A DNA stretch of 64,000 bases, from NCBI GenBank assembly GCA_003049485.1, contig PYST01000076.1:8692-72691 (forward strand), written 5' to 3'. This stretch comes from Ophioceras dolichostomum. Its lineage: Eukaryota; Ascomycota; Sordariomycetes; Magnaporthales; Ophioceraceae. Each line of letters opens with the position of its first letter. The first letter of the stretch is position 1. A program made the translations under genes and the position numbers. The notes beneath the pieces are model-generated. The model was not told the origin of the DNA and made no database searches. It worked only from the letters and a program-made list of their open reading frames with translations. Positions 21,209 to 33,255 of the stretch are shown one piece after another.

Positions 21209-22284
21209 CTTCTCTGGCTGGCTTGGTAGAGGCTCGAATGGTAGGTAGGTAGGTAGGTACCTAAGTCAAGCTTCTTGGAAGGACCAGGCTGCAGTGGAGG
21301 AACGTAGGTGATGCGACTCGAAGGTTCGTAGAAGCTTTCATAAACAAAGAAAGGAAACAGCGGGGTAGGTGAGGCAAATAGTTGCGGGTGAGTATTTGGA
21401 GCGGGGATATGTAAGTCGAGGACAAGGGAGACGAGAGAACAGATAGGCAGGGCTAACGACTTTCTTTTCTGGGGAGAGTTGGATTGGCTGGCTGGCGTGC
21501 AAAGAGCCTGCAAGTCCCGATCGATTCACCAAGTTCCAAAACGCAATGGGCAACAACTCAAGGCTTACACGGAGTTGGGACGAATGTTAAGAGGTAAGAG
21601 GCCGGATATGTTAAATCAATTCATGTGTCCCTCTCTCCAGTCCCGACAAGCGTAGCAGGGTGGCTCTTTTATGATACAAAACGTACGCAATGGGTAGGTC
21701 TGGTAGTACTTGTAACGTAAAATGAGGGGATGTGACCTTTCCCCTTCTTTCATGTCTATGAGGTAGGAAGGGTCCCGGTGCATGAGGTCGGGATATGATG
21801 CTGTGGTGAGGGCGAACCCCGCGTTGATGTCGAAGGCAGGCTCCGCAGCTCCCGCCCGCCCCCCTTCCCGCCAGCTGGCTAGCGGCCAAGCCCGGAGATA
21901 CGCCGGAGTCTCGGGAAGGCTGCCCCGTTTACCGATTTTCTTCACGACGAGGGAAGATATGTTCAAGCTCCACACACTCAATAATCATAATGATTTTCCT
22001 ACCCTGACCGTAGTAGTCTGGCGCTTCTCCGTCCAGGGGTTCTCAAGCAACAAGTCGCGCAGTGTGAGCGCTGGTGGTTCTTAGTCGGGCTTCACTCGGC
22101 AGGCAGACTGACGGAGTGGCGAGTTCATCCGTTCAAGGGGTCCTCTGCCCCGACAGGGATATGAGATCGCGGGATTTGTTGCGCGCGGTGTTTAGTGAGT
22201 ATAAGCAGGGAGGAGTAATCGGCGGGAGTTCGAGGTGTCGCAAGGTGTCACGGCCAGTAGCTTCGTCGCTTCGTCCTCGCTCCA
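21209..22284. other. Intergenic region upstream of cyanase
   Basis: Should include the cyanase promoter and the 3' UTR of the AIM6-like gene. Contains a (GGTA)n run ending in GGTACC at 21241-21262. Open frames such as 21616-21981 minus are not recognised. Confidence 0.45.
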
Positions 22285-23923
22285 TCAAAACGGCCAACCC
22301 TTGGTCCAGTCCTTCCTAGAGGCTGCCCTGAGGTTATCGACGTTGAGGAGATCGACCCCTTCCCTCACCAGCGTCTCCCAGATGTTGTTCCTAACATGGA
22401 CTGGCCAGGCGGGAACATCCCAGTAGCGAGCCTTCAGGCCCTTGTTGTGCGCGGACTGGATCTGCTTCCGCAGCGTCTCCAGCTGGCCCGGCCGCAAGCC
22501 GCTGAGCCACACCGAGCCGACGGCGTCGCCGAAGGACGTGCTGCTGTAGTACGAGTTCGTCGCGTCGAACCTACCCTGGGCGTCGTCGGCGAGCGCCTCC
22601 AGGGGCGCGTCGTAGAAGTAGTCCCGGTGCGTCGAGTTCTCCGTCAGGACGTCGAACGGTGTGTTGCCTGTTCCGACGACCGTGATCGGTCCGTACGTCA
22701 CCTTCCCGTTGACGAACTTGCTCAGCCAGCCCTTGGCGCGCAGGGGCTCCAGCTGCTTGACGACCTCTCTCCAGGTCGCGGCGCCGTCGGTCTTGACGTC
22801 GACGAGCAGAGTGAGGGTCTGCTCCGGGTTGACGTCGAACACGCCGCGTCGGGTCTCGTTGTAGAATGAATGCGACGGATTCTGGCGCTCCAGGATCTTG
22901 ACCAGAGGGTCAATGTAGAGTGTGCGGAAAGTTCGGTTCGGCTGCAGCGCGGCAGTATCGTGGCCAACAAAGAGGCCGTCGCCTCGGTCGGGGAAGAGCC
23001 ACACGTCCGCCTCCACCCCGATGCAGCCCGCGCGGAGGGCCGAGAACAGCGGTACTCTGCGCCAGTAATCGTTGTGCGAGTGGCACGCGATCGGCTGCAC
23101 GTCGCGTAGGAAATCCGTGGGGTACCAAGCCAGGCCCTCCGTGCCAGTCCCGGGCCGACCCCAGTTCCCAAAGATGTCGTCCGGATCGTCGTCGCGGTCC
23201 ATCAACGCTCGGCTAGACATGAACAGGAGGACATTAAGCACCAGCAGAAGTCCCCTGAGCGGCTCTTGTTAGATAAAAGCATATTATGTAGAGGCGCACG
23301 TGAGACTCCTCCTAATTGGAGTTTTCGAGGGGTTCTCGAGGACGAGGAAGCACACGAGGGAATCCCAGAACAAACAAAACATACATGAGGGTGACGCCGC
23401 AGACCGTCGCACAGATCAGCCATGGCCGCAATCTCCTCCGCCGCCGCATCGCGCGGGAGATGGTGACCTCCTCGTCGACGTAAAGCGTGTCTGACCGCGC
23501 ATCGTCGAAGTCGTCGTCTTCATCGCTATTCTCGTCGCGGTCGGCGATTGGATCGTAGCCTAGCTTCTTATGCATGCTGCCGCTCCGTATCCTCCAGCTG
23601 CTAGCAATGTGCTGGACGGGAGAGAGGCCAGGCGGACTAGGCTTGGCGGGCGACGACGAGCACGAGCTGGTCGGACTGCTCGGGCTGGTCTGTGTTGGGG
23701 TGGATGGTGCTGACGGGGTTGATGGCAACCTTGTCTTCTCCGAATTCCCAGCGGCGGCGGACTTGGCGCAGCAGGACTTTATGTTGGAGAGCGGAATTTC
23801 TCCGGCAGCCGACCGGATTTCGACTGGCTGGGGCGGCGGAGATGAGCGCTGGTGGCCTTCGTTCTCCTCCGGTGACGCCGCAGGTGCGCCAGCTAATGAC
23901 GCTTCAGAAGATGAGGTCCCCAT
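22285..23923 (-). CDS. AIM6-like membrane protein with a PLC-like phosphodiesterase fold
   Basis: Two exons, 23385-23923 and 22285-23254, encode 502 residues. The join CTCAT|GTATGT...CAG|GGGACTT restores one continuous hydrophobic segment at about residues 168-195, so the protein should be a single-pass membrane protein. Its N-terminal tail is Ser/Pro-rich and disordered, with an acidic patch near 130-150. After the membrane segment the chain matches the fungal family named for yeast AIM6 (altered inheritance of mitochondria): IACHSHNDYWRRVPLF near residue 235, then GCIGVEADVWLF with Glu and Asp, and a C-terminal GVDLLNVDNLRAA. These positions mirror the His/Glu/Asp metal site of glycerophosphodiester phosphodiesterase-like TIM barrels. 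The true substrate of the family is unknown. Confidence 0.88.
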
Positions 23924-25415
23924 ATTTTGTTGGGAACCTCTATGTTGTTCGATCTCAGGGTCGCACCGATGAACAGTGTAGGTGAAGGCTCCATAGGCAC
24001 CCAGAGCTAACGACGAGGAGTGATGGTGGCCATTTTTGAGAAGAGGAGATGTGCCTGCCGTGATGCCGGGTGCGCGGCGCGCACTCAGGTTCTTTAATAA
24101 AAAAGCGGGCAGACCAAAAACACGAAGTAGAAGCTACGCCCAGCAGGGAGGACGGAGGCACGGCACAGGTCGCCCGTATAAAACAACCTATGCGGTTTGG
24201 CCCGTTCTCCGAGTTTAATTCTGTTCAGGGTGGAGTTAGCAGGTGCACCTCTCTCTGGTGTGGTTTGTATGACAAAACACGGCTGCAGATTTTGACTCAG
24301 CAGGTTTGTTCATGGAATCCCAGGTTTTCCTGCGAGGTAAGATCGCAAACCTTGACGTCGACCACAAAGCACCAGGCCCTGCAATGATGATTGGGGGCGG
24401 TCTGTTTCAGCTAACCTTTTGCTTCCGTGTCGTCGCCGGGATTTTTTCCCTTCTTGGTCTCTCCTTTTCTCTTCAGCGCGAATAGAGGAACAGAAAAACG
24501 AGGGGAAAAGGGAAGAGACAATAAAAATGCCCAACGATAGACAAGAGATTTTAGCCAGAAAAAGACAAAGAAGGTTGGTCTTGGGAAACGGGGACGGGAA
24601 GAAGTTAAAATGAGGAGGCCACCAACCCCGGCGACCGATGGGAAATTCCTCAAAAGGGAAGCAATGTCAAGCGGGAGCGCACCAGATTAGATACACTTTG
24701 CAAGGTCATGCCCGTATGTGTGTGCATGTGTTGGTGCCCATTTGTCCTCGTCCATGTAGCATGTACGACAGTATGGCAGCCGCAACAGCAGACTGCGATA
24801 ATCTACAGGCACTTCTGTCGCATCCTGGCCCATGGGATTGCCTGCTGTGCCTCTAGCAGCGAGACTAAAAGCGAGCACCGTTGGGACCCGTTGGTCGGTC
24901 GGTGGTGCCTTATCCAACGAAACAACCGCATCTCTGGCCCATCTGTTGTTATTTTGCGGAATTCACCCTCTTACGACCGAGCGCAGCCAAATGGCCCGGT
25001 CTAGACTTGGCCAAAGCATCAGGGAGTGGCTCGCGGGGTGAAAGACAAGCTCTGGATTGGGGCTTGGCGCTTCCTTCAGTGGACCTGCGAGCCGAGAAAG
25101 GCACCAAGGGCGGACCCTGCTTGACGTGATGCTTAGGTATGCTCCCAACACTCCGGGCTGGGCTCGGTCTCCTGTAGAGTGGGAATTGCCCCATTAAATT
25201 ACCCTCCAGCGACATTCTGACATTCCCCAGGCATGATCCATGAACAGGCAATAATTGAGCTCACCACAACCCAAAGAGTTGAACCTGGGAGCTGAACTGG
25301 CGCCAAGAGTTTGGCATGATTTGGCTGACGATTGAGCTGAGGGGCTGTCGTTGTCAGGAGACAATTTTCAATTTTGACTTCCATTGACCCGAATCTATGA
25401 TGCTGTCTACCTGAA
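23924..25415. other. Intergenic region
   Basis: About 1.5 kb between the start of the AIM6-like gene and the end of the TyrRS gene, both on the minus strand. I see no gene-like frame, RNA gene or repeat worth calling. Confidence 0.5.
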
Positions 25416-27106
25416 TTATTTTGTCGACTCTTTTGGCCTGTCAGGTAGGCTCGCCGCGGCAGGAGCGCCGGCGCCGGCAGCGGCGCCGGCTCCATGTGGG
25501 TAATGCGTGCCCTTGTTCTTGACCTTCTTCTCCTTCTTTTTCTTCTCCTCCGGCGGGTAAGCCTTCTCCGTGACCTCCTGCCACTCCTTCGACGCCTGGA
25601 ACTCGGCCTGGATTGGGGCTAGGAGCCCAAGGAGCGCTTTGGTGGCGGCGGGTTTCACCAGTTGAGGAGTGAGCTTTGCGGTTGGAGTAGAGTAGAAGTG
25701 GCTTTTTAGTGCTTTTCATCCCAATCGGTTGTCCGAGAATGGCAACTCTTAAGTGCGAGTGACGGGGAAAGCCAGGAGCTTACCACATCGTTCCGGTAGT
25801 CCTCTTGCAGCTTTGCGCCATCGGTGTAAACTAGAGGCTCCAAGCCGTCACGCTCACGCTCGACCCGAAACTCGGCCTTCCCGTGCTTTAACTTCGACGC
25901 AGGTAACCTGAAGAAGGTGAAGGCGGTATAAGTCGACTATGTCAATGAGGAGTTACAGTTGGTGACGAAACTTGGCGAGCTTGGGGGAATGAGAGACAAG
26001 AGCACTCTTACAGAACCGACTCCACAAACGCCAAGACGCCGTTGCCTTCGGGGACTTTGGGTATAGCTTCGGCTTTGCGAAACTTCTTCGTCACAAGCTC
26101 AGGGGAGTCGAGAAGGTCGATTTTGCTTTCTGATAACGGGAAAAAGAGGGGATCAGCGAGCGACTACTACCACCACCACAAGTAATGCCACCAATTGGAA
26201 GGTCCAAGCTCGCTTACCTGGTTCGCTAGAGCTCATCTTGCTGCCTTGCTTTGCGTTGGAGAGTGAAGTTAGCATCGTTGACGAGGCTGAAGTCGCAATA
26301 TTGATCTCGGTATCTGGCCTACCAATCCTGGAATCATGGGGTTCATCAAATGTGCGCGGGGCTTATAGCCCAGCTTAGGCAGGACGTCCTTGGCCAGGAT
26401 GAAGATCTTGCGCTGGTCGACACCACCAAGCTGCGCATCAACGCCTAGGTACTGCTCATCCAGGGCCTGGAGCAGCGGGTAGAGCAGTCCGCTCAGCGGG
26501 GCGTTGTCGGACTGCTTGACCACCTCGGCGCCGGCCCTCCTGGCGTCGTGCTCCGACGTCAGGGAGGCCAGCCGGTAGACATCCATGACATAGTCGGCGC
26601 TCTTCTGGTAGGAGCTGCCGAGGACGAAGCGCAGCTTCTCGGTCGGCACGCCAACCGCCTTGAGCATGGCGGTGATGACGAACTTGTAGTAGTGCGCCCT
26701 GTGCTCCACGATCTCGATCGGGGCCTTCAGGTTGTCCAGGAAGCCATGGATGTCGGCGAGGAGGATTGTCATCTCACAGCCCGCTGCCAGGAGCTGCGCG
26801 ATCTTGAGCGCGGGCACGAAGTACCCGACATGTGGCCTGCCGGTTGTGGCCGTTCCTAGAAGGGGTGTGCTTTATCGTCAGCATCGTCGAGTTTGCAGCC
26901 ACACGTGGGCACAAATGGACAGGTTCAAGCAAGCGAGTGGACATCCCATCACCCCGCTTCCTCCCCTGAAAAAGGCACTCCTTACCCCAGTACACCCGAG
27001 GATCCCTCCCTGAATCAAGTACCTCCTCAAGGATCTCGATATTGAGCAGCTCAGCAAGGTTTTCCTGGATCAATGCCAGCTTCTCTTCCTTTGAAAGGGT
27101 CGCCAT
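25416..27106 (-). CDS. Cytosolic tyrosyl-tRNA synthetase
   Basis: Six exons, 26986-27106, 26323-26855, 26218-26248, 26012-26129, 25784-25907 and 25416-25673, encode 394 residues, the same length as the yeast cytosolic enzyme. It charges tRNA-Tyr for cytosolic translation. Class I signatures are visible: the HIGH-type motif GRPHVGY straddles exons 1-2 and the KMSKS-type motif is GSKMSSSEP in exon 3. Tyrosine-pocket sequence such as LLADIHGFLDN and the LMNPMIPGLQ approach to the KMSKS loop are intact. The C-terminus has the basic Lys/Glu run of eukaryotic TyrRS followed by an Ala/Gly-rich linker. Exon 3 is only 31 nt. Two acceptors appear to be AAAG (before exons 3 and 6). The gene diverges from the basic protein gene, with 261 bp between the two start codons. 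Confidence 0.95.
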
Positions 27107-27367
27107 TTTCGGTGATGTGTCCCGATGCTGCTTGGTCGGACCCGCGGCTTGGAGCTGGTGCACCGCTTCATGTTAGTGGGGGAATTTTTTTTTGGCGGGG
27201 TGACTCACAGTGAGCGGCAGTATGAACTCAATGGAAGGCGGTGAGAGCTCTCCGCCTTGGCGCGGATTGGATTGGAGCGGGGCCAACTTTTTTCTCGAGG
27301 GACTGCTATGCTTCGGGTTCTTCAACGATCCATCGTGTACGCAAGAAACTTTAAAAGGCTGCCCAAG
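27107..27367. promoter_or_regulatory. Compact bidirectional promoter region
   Basis: Only 261 bp separate the divergent start codons of the TyrRS gene and the basic nucleolar-like gene. No TATA box is evident. A shared promoter is inferred from geometry alone. Confidence 0.45.
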
Positions 27368-28469
27368 ATGCCTCATAAACACTCTCGCAGGGAGAGGGAT
27401 CCTTCAACGTGAGTCTGCCACTTACCCTGGTCCCTCGGTATGTACTGCTCCTGACAATTCGCCTCCCAACTCCAGATTTGATCTGCCGCCATCGCAAATC
27501 GCCAAGCCTCTGCCGGTCTCTGCGCCCTCAAAACCGACTCCTAAAAATGGCAGACCTGCGAAATCGAAGCCGGAGGCCACAGCACCAAAAGCGACTAAGC
27601 GCAAGCGAGGGGGTGATGACCTGAAGGATGACGCGCCTAGGGCATTCAAGAGGCTAATGGCCTTTGCAGGAGGAAAGAGGCCTCGATCCGGCTTGGACGA
27701 TGGCGCGCATGTGGCCAAGAAAAAGAAGAATAACAAGGCATCCGATCCGACCGCTGCGCCAACAGACCAGGTTGCTGAGCACGCCCCTGTATCTAACAGG
27801 GCACCCGTCGAGATACCCACCATAAAACCTGGCGAGAAGCTCTCCGAGTTTGCTCGTCGAGTGAACGCCGCCTTGCCCATCAGTGGATTGGCAAACAAGA
27901 CCACAAAGCACGGAAAGGACCCATTAGGCCTGAAAGTGTGGCGCACGAACAAGGAGCGCAAGATGCACAAGCTCTACGACGAGTGGAGGGAAGAGGAGAG
28001 GAAGATCCAGGACCGCCGGGCGGAGGAGGCCGAGCTCGCCGAGGAGAGGGCCGCGGAGGAGGCCGAGCTGGGCGTCAAATGGCAGGCAGAAGAGCAAGAC
28101 CCAGAGGACGGCGGGGGCGGGGGCGATGGGGCGTCAAGTGGAGGAGGAGGAGGCCGAAAGAAGAGAAACAAGGGCGGGAAAAAGGCAAGGCTCCTAGGCG
28201 AGGTCGCCGCCAGGGAAGAGGATCCGTGGCTGGAGCTGAAGAAGAAGAGAGGCGAGGCGAGGATCGGGCTTCACGACGTGGCCCAGGCGCCACCGGAGCT
28301 GTCGAAGAAGACGGGAAAGCTGTTGACGGTCCGCGGTGCCGCGGTCGAGGTCGACGGGATACCAAAGGCCGCGGGAAGCCTGAGGAGGCGAGAGGAGCTG
28401 CAAGGTGTGCGGAACGAGCTTGTGGCGTCGTATCGGAAGATGATGAGCGAGAAGAAGCTGGCGAGCTAG
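27368..28469 (+). CDS. Lys/Arg-rich, probably nucleolar protein of unknown function
   Basis: Two exons, 27368-27408 and 27476-28469, encode 344 residues. Exon 1 gives MPHKHSRRERDPST. The 67-nt intron (GTGAGT, CTGAC branch, CCAG acceptor) leads to FDLPPSQIAKPLPV. A longer continuous frame reaches upstream through the intron, but splicing gives a start (MPHKH..., then DLPPSxIA) that I recall from conserved fungal hypothetical proteins. The chain has several nuclear-localisation-like basic runs (KRKRGG, KKKKNNK, RKKRNKGGKKAR). A folded-looking segment spans about residues 150-190 (EKLSEFARRVNAALPISGLA). A charged helix of about 50 residues rich in Glu/Ala/Arg and a conserved-looking tail (RREELQGVRNELVASYRKM) follow. 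This composition fits ribosome-biogenesis factors, but no specific family can be named. Confidence 0.8.
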
Positions 28470-28863
28470 GCATGAAGGTCGTCGCTCTGGTCTTGAAGAT
28501 GAGCATAGTAGGTACTTAGGTACCTATAATCTCCTTGCGATCTGTGCCATTTGACGCAGCTCCTTTTTTTAATCTCGAGATTCTCCACGCCAGTGCTGTG
28601 TATGTACGAGCTACAAGTTGGGGGGAAAGGGGGGGGAATGAAGTCTATAAAATACGGCAATGATGAAAAGGAATGTCAAAAGAAACACATATTTTCCGAT
28701 ATTTTCCGATCCAATTATATGTAAAAAAGAGTGATACCTACCTCTAGAGTACCCCAAAGAGCGCGAACCGAATAGTCACAACGAAAGCCAGACAGATATG
28801 ATCTTGTCGCAGGCCAGTGAGAGAGATAGGTAAGTGGCAAAGGGAAGAGAAGTGAACAGGACA
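28470..28863. other. Convergent intergenic region
   Basis: Short AT-richer stretch holding the two facing 3' ends. It contains TAGGTACTTAGGTACCTA near 28508-28526 and a direct repeat ATATTTTCCG at 28689 and 28699. No gene. Confidence 0.5.
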
Positions 28864-29706
28864 TCAGTTGCCACGGGGCATACGCCGGCGGGGCGGCTCC
28901 TCCTCATCAGAATATTCCGGCTCGCTTTCTCCTCCTCCCGGGCCGTCGTCGTAGTCCCCGCCGTCGCCGTCGTCCCCCGAATAATCACCCTGCTGCTCAG
29001 GAGGGAAGCCGTCCTGTCGATTACTGCGGCCCTGCACCCTCTGCATGTAGTTTTCGTGCTGGTAGCGCGTGTCGATCATGCCGCCCCCGACGGTGCCGTT
29101 GACGGCCTCGAGCGCCATGCGGGAGGCGACCGAGTGGAACCTGTTGTCGGGGCCCGACGTCGTGAACGCCTCGAGCGCGCCAGAGATCACCATGCCCGTC
29201 GCCTGGTGGTCGCGCACCGTGCGGAAGTTCTGCATCATCCGCTCGCGGTCTTGGCGCTTCTTCTCTGCTAGCTCTTCTGGGGATAGCGCGGGTGGTCGGG
29301 AGCCGTTGCTGTTGTGGGAGCTCCGACCGGACTGCTGCTCGGTGGTTCTATGGTGGTGGTGGGCTTCTCCTGACGGCTGCGGCCTGGGTCTGTGGCCCGA
29401 GACTGAGTTCGATGGACGTTGGTCGAGGCCGGTCGACACTCGCGCCATGCGTCGCGAGTCTCCGGAAGGGCGGGGACCCCGCGATCGCCCAGAGTCCCGG
29501 TCCCGGTCCCGACGATCACGATCTCGCTCACGTTCTCGGTCACTACGATCGGATTTCGTATGATTATGATCGCGATCGGATTTCACTCGCTCACGATCGC
29601 GGTCGCTAGTGCGCGGCGCCGGGGTCGAGGTTGAGGACACTTTCCTCGGCGCCGCACTGGGCGTACTCTTTCGAGCCGGTGGGGGTGTGACTTTGGTTCT
29701 TTTCAT
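28864..29706 (-). CDS. Charged low-complexity protein of unknown function
   Basis: An intronless frame of 280 residues from an ATG at 29706. The first 90 residues are basic and include an unusual Arg/Asp/Glu alternating run (about residues 33-75), similar to the RE/RD repeats of some nuclear RNA-processing proteins. The only segment that looks folded is about residues 135-225, with ALSPEELAEKKRQDRERMMQ followed by NFRTVRDHQATGMVISGALE and a Gly-rich loop. The last 40 residues are acidic and end PPRRRMPRGN. I do not recognise the family. The gene converges on the basic-protein gene. The frame is long, starts at ATG and contains a plausible folded core, so I believe it is real. Confidence 0.65.
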   Translation of the reverse strand: MKRTKVTPPPARKSTPSAAPRKVSSTSTPAPRTSDRDRERVKSDRDHNHTKSDRSDRERERDRDRRDRDRDSGRSRGPRPSGDSRRMARVSTGLDQRPSNSVSGHRPRPQPSGEAHHHHRTTEQQSGRSSHNSNGSRPPALSPEELAEKKRQDRERMMQNFRTVRDHQATGMVISGALEAFTTSGPDNRFHSVASRMALEAVNGTVGGGMIDTRYQHENYMQRVQGRSNRQDGFPPEQQGDYSGDDGDGGDYDDGPGGGESEPEYSDEEEPPRRRMPRGN

Positions 29707-32382
29707 GTCTTATCTCTATGCCGCGCCCAAGTATTGTTTGAGAAGGGTGAGGAAGAGGAGCACAAAGGTGGAGTGAAAATTAGGCAAACTAAAATATATT
29801 GGCTCTCAAAAGAGATTGGTCTTCGAGGGAGAGAATCGGTAGGAAGATGATGAGCTAGTTGGTCGTGGCGGGACAGGAACTTCGGGGCTTGATATGCACG
29901 GCCAGGGAGGACAGACAAGCTTGTAATGATCTCATTACAACAAGTTCGAGCGCCTCTGTCAACGGGGCAAACCAAAATCCAAGTGGACTGGAGGTGGATG
30001 GTAGCTAAACATGGTGGGTGGCTGCCATGTAGTCACAGGCAAGACCAGAAACAGACCTCGCCGCCATCAACGGGGTTGGCTAAGGACCTACCTACCTACA
30101 TCCCGCCTACGTTGGTAATCGAGGAATGCGTCCTGAATAAGTAGATCACATCCTCATCCGTCCCTAGGATTTAGAGAGGCCACCGGGTTGGCCAAAGGCT
30201 AGCATGGAATCCGCGCAAGCTCGAGAACGGGGAATGGATGAGAGCACTCCGTCGCTTGGCATCGATGTAAAACGTCCGTTCCGTTGACCAGGTCTGCCTC
30301 CGTCGGGAGGAGGCGAACACGGGAAAAAGGACAGTGGGATCTCGGAGAGTTCAGGATCCAGCGCCGATGCGTCAGCGACACAAGGACGCGCTGTGCCCCC
30401 GAGTCTGGGGAGAGAAAGGAAGACAACGTATTCTTGCGCTTGGGTAAGATACATCTGGAGACAGCCGCAGACAGAATCCAGAAGACCTCGCCAAGACCAC
30501 AGTCGTGGGGAACTATACCTGCTGGGGGCCGGAATCCGGGCTGCCACGCCGTTTGATGCGGCCTAAGGAAGAGGCAACCTCCATGGGAACATATGTCTAA
30601 GGACGAAAGTCCTCTATGGAAAAAAAAAGGAACACACGGAGTCCTGCGTCATACTAGATCAAACAAAGTTAGTCGAAATTTGTGTCAAAATCCAATTACG
30701 GATTTAAAGAAAAGAAGGGTGCAACATAGATCCAGCCTCTTGCGTGTTGGTTGCTGATAATGTGTCTTGGGATGCATTGGGGTAGGCAAGGGGGTTTGTT
30801 CTCGACGGCCGATCGACTGCGTTCTGGAGGTGACATGGGGTAGCAGCGAACATGGATCGACTTCGACCGGGGACGCTATTTGTTCCCCGAAAGTGCGAGT
30901 CTTTGACCTCACCGAGTTGGAAGCGGTGATGCCCTTCCTGGGCGGCGAAAAGAGTAAGAGAACGAGGGCCACAAGGCTCGATACAGCTCGACACAAAGAA
31001 CGATGCCATCTTGCCAAAGTATGGAGAGGAGTATCTAGAGGAGGAGAACGTAGAGCGACTGCCTTCTTCGGACAATCCCGTCTTACTAAAGATGGAATCT
31101 GGGGGATCTCACTTGGCGGAGGAACTGAAGAACGCTTGGAGCAGATCTTCCTTTGATCGCCACCTTTACTAGCCGGCTGCTCTTGTGCTGTGGAACTCGT
31201 CAAGAGACTGGTGCTTTCCATGGGTGAAACGAATTGATGTCTGGAGCTGCAAAGACCGGCCTTCTCTCTAGGGCCGTCTTGCTGGCGACCTGGCTATGAC
31301 TGACTCGGGGCGATACCACGGTCGATACCTTGGCCGGGCTCGTGGCCGATGACTCGGTTTGAGGGTCTGGCCGCGAATGAGGTCACACATGGCCTCGCGC
31401 TTCAAGGGGGCAGCGCTGCCGGCCGGCGTTGAGGCCGCATACACAGACAAATTCCATGATGAACAAGGCCTCTCATACTAAGACGTGAAGAGGCCTCCTT
31501 AGTATCCTAAGGAAGAAAGAGAGGAGATAGGGAACGCAGTCACTTGAATGCATTATTGATCAAGGCACAGATCCGATGGTCCAAGAAGAAAAAGAAAAGG
31601 AACGCCGCCTGCCGCTTTCGGGGAAACAACGACCTCTTAGGTTGGACGACGACAAAAAAGCATGGATGGGCAGAACTCGTTGAACGAAACCACTTTGGAC
31701 TCTTAAAGACGACGGGAGAAGAAGATTTGGAGGGATGGAAAGAAGGAAACCTCGAAAGAGATTCAGAAAACCACGTGACCTCCTGTGTCGCACAAGCAGG
31801 GACAAGCTGTCTATTGCGTTGGCCTCCGTGTCGCGATGGAGAAAAGTACCTACTCGCTTTCATGTTGCGTGCGAAAAAGATAATTATTGGGCACTGGAAG
31901 CCTGAAGTGCCCTGGAGGAAACGTTGTAGGTACAGCCAGCGCTGAAAGCCCCCAATCCTCTGCCATGGAGAGCAAAAGCCACCAAGGCTGCCAGCTGGGC
32001 GTTCTGTGGCGGCTACGTGAGGTAACCAACACCAGCTTTGCGTGAATGCGTGAATGGTAGTTGTTCTTTGTTGCTCACCCCAAATATCAGGCAGGCTTTC
32101 TTTTCTCTTGTAAACGCCATGAGTTCTGCAACATCCACTCATTTTTCACTCACGCAAAGCTTGCCAACTGCTCGCAACCCACCACTTCTACTTCCAATCC
32201 CGTTGGTTTCGTGAGGAGGAGATCTTGCACCGAACGCCTTGGTTGACCCGCCCCGCCCCATCCCAATATCAAATCTCTCCGCCAAGACCCAGCAACACCA
32301 GAAATCCAAACCCTCGTCGTTCCTGGGGTCTCCCGATATTTGTCTGAAACCGTTCAGAATCCGTCGGATCCGCGCACAGGAA
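29707..32382. other. Long intergenic region
   Basis: About 2.7 kb with only short unrecognised frames on both strands. It contains (CCTA)n near 30088-30100 and a purine-rich stretch near 31570-31750. A plus-strand ATG frame at 32119-32210 ends near a GTGAGG donor-like site but does not join the next gene in frame. I can support no gene here. Confidence 0.4.
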
Positions 32383-33255
32383 ATGCCATCATCGGCTGAA
32401 ATGGTGAGGCTGCTGGAAAGATCGACGTGGACCGCCGCAGCGCCGGACGACCGAGTGATGGGCGGCTGGGTGCCAGCATCCGGCGCTCCATTTGTCGGCC
32501 TGCTCGAGTATGTCACCGCCGTACCTCCGACCATCCCGATGCTCCGACGCATCTGGGAGGTCGAGAGCAGGCTGCCCGTGCACGGCAGGGCCGACGTGTT
32601 CCGGAAGGACGAGGCCCAGACGTTCAAGCCCAAGGGCTTCTACAGGATAGGGAAGCGCGTGGGCCTGATGTACGAGTGCCCGCAGCTGCCCATGACGCTG
32701 CACGAAGTCATCGCGCAGAACCCCACGCCGTCCAGGGAAATAAGAGCCAGACTAGCCCTGCGAATCGCCACCACGGTGCGGTCGCTCCACGTGCACTTCG
32801 ACGTGCGGCACCCGGACCTCCGTGCCCAGAGCTTCGTCTTCCTGCGGCTCGGCAGCGACGGGCTCGGCCTGCCGGACGTCGACAACCCGATCCTGCTCGA
32901 CTGGGCGCGCGACAACCCCCCGCCGAGCATCTACCAGCACCCGAGCTACGGCAAGACGAGCGAGGCGCCGCAGTGGACGTGGGCCGCCTTCTCGCTGCTC
33001 ATGGTGCTGAGCGAGATCGTCGAGTGGAGGCCGCTGGACAAGCCCTTCCGGGACGAGGCTGAGCTGCTGCAGATGAAGAAGGACCGCGTCCAGAGCATGA
33101 GGACCACCGACTGGAAGGCCTTCCCCGTCGCGGTCGCCGTGCTGGATGGGCCCAACGCCAAACGATATTCCAGGTGGGACGTTAAACGCTTCTACGACTG
33201 GCTCTGCGATAACATCGCAAAGCCGCCACCGAGGATGCCATTACCACCACCATAA
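32383..33255 (+). CDS. Kinase-like (probably inactive) fungal protein
   Basis: A frame of 290 residues from the first in-frame ATG (32383). The open frame continues upstream without ATG, so a missed 5' exon is possible. The layout recalls the kinase-like half of large fungal proteins: FKPKGFYRIGKRVGLMYECP resembles the hinge region; RLALRIATTVRSLHVHFDVRH looks like the helix before a catalytic loop; the next part, DLRAQSFVFL, would correspond to the loop; and NPILLDWAR lies where DFG would be. The expected HRD and DFG triplets are absent, which suggests a pseudokinase. Such domains occur in fungal incompatibility- and HeLo-associated proteins, but no HeLo or NLR domain is seen here. The C-terminus ends in Pro-rich sequence. 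The family call is tentative. Confidence 0.6.
   Translation: MPSSAEMVRLLERSTWTAAAPDDRVMGGWVPASGAPFVGLLEYVTAVPPTIPMLRRIWEVESRLPVHGRADVFRKDEAQTFKPKGFYRIGKRVGLMYECPQLPMTLHEVIAQNPTPSREIRARLALRIATTVRSLHVHFDVRHPDLRAQSFVFLRLGSDGLGLPDVDNPILLDWARDNPPPSIYQHPSYGKTSEAPQWTWAAFSLLMVLSEIVEWRPLDKPFRDEAELLQMKKDRVQSMRTTDWKAFPVAVAVLDGPNAKRYSRWDVKRFYDWLCDNIAKPPPRMPLPPP

Noticed and set aside
27210..28469. Unspliced 419-codon version of the basic nucleolar-like protein
   Set aside because: It reads through a good intron; the spliced MPHKH start is more plausible, and the extra N-terminus looks like translated UTR.
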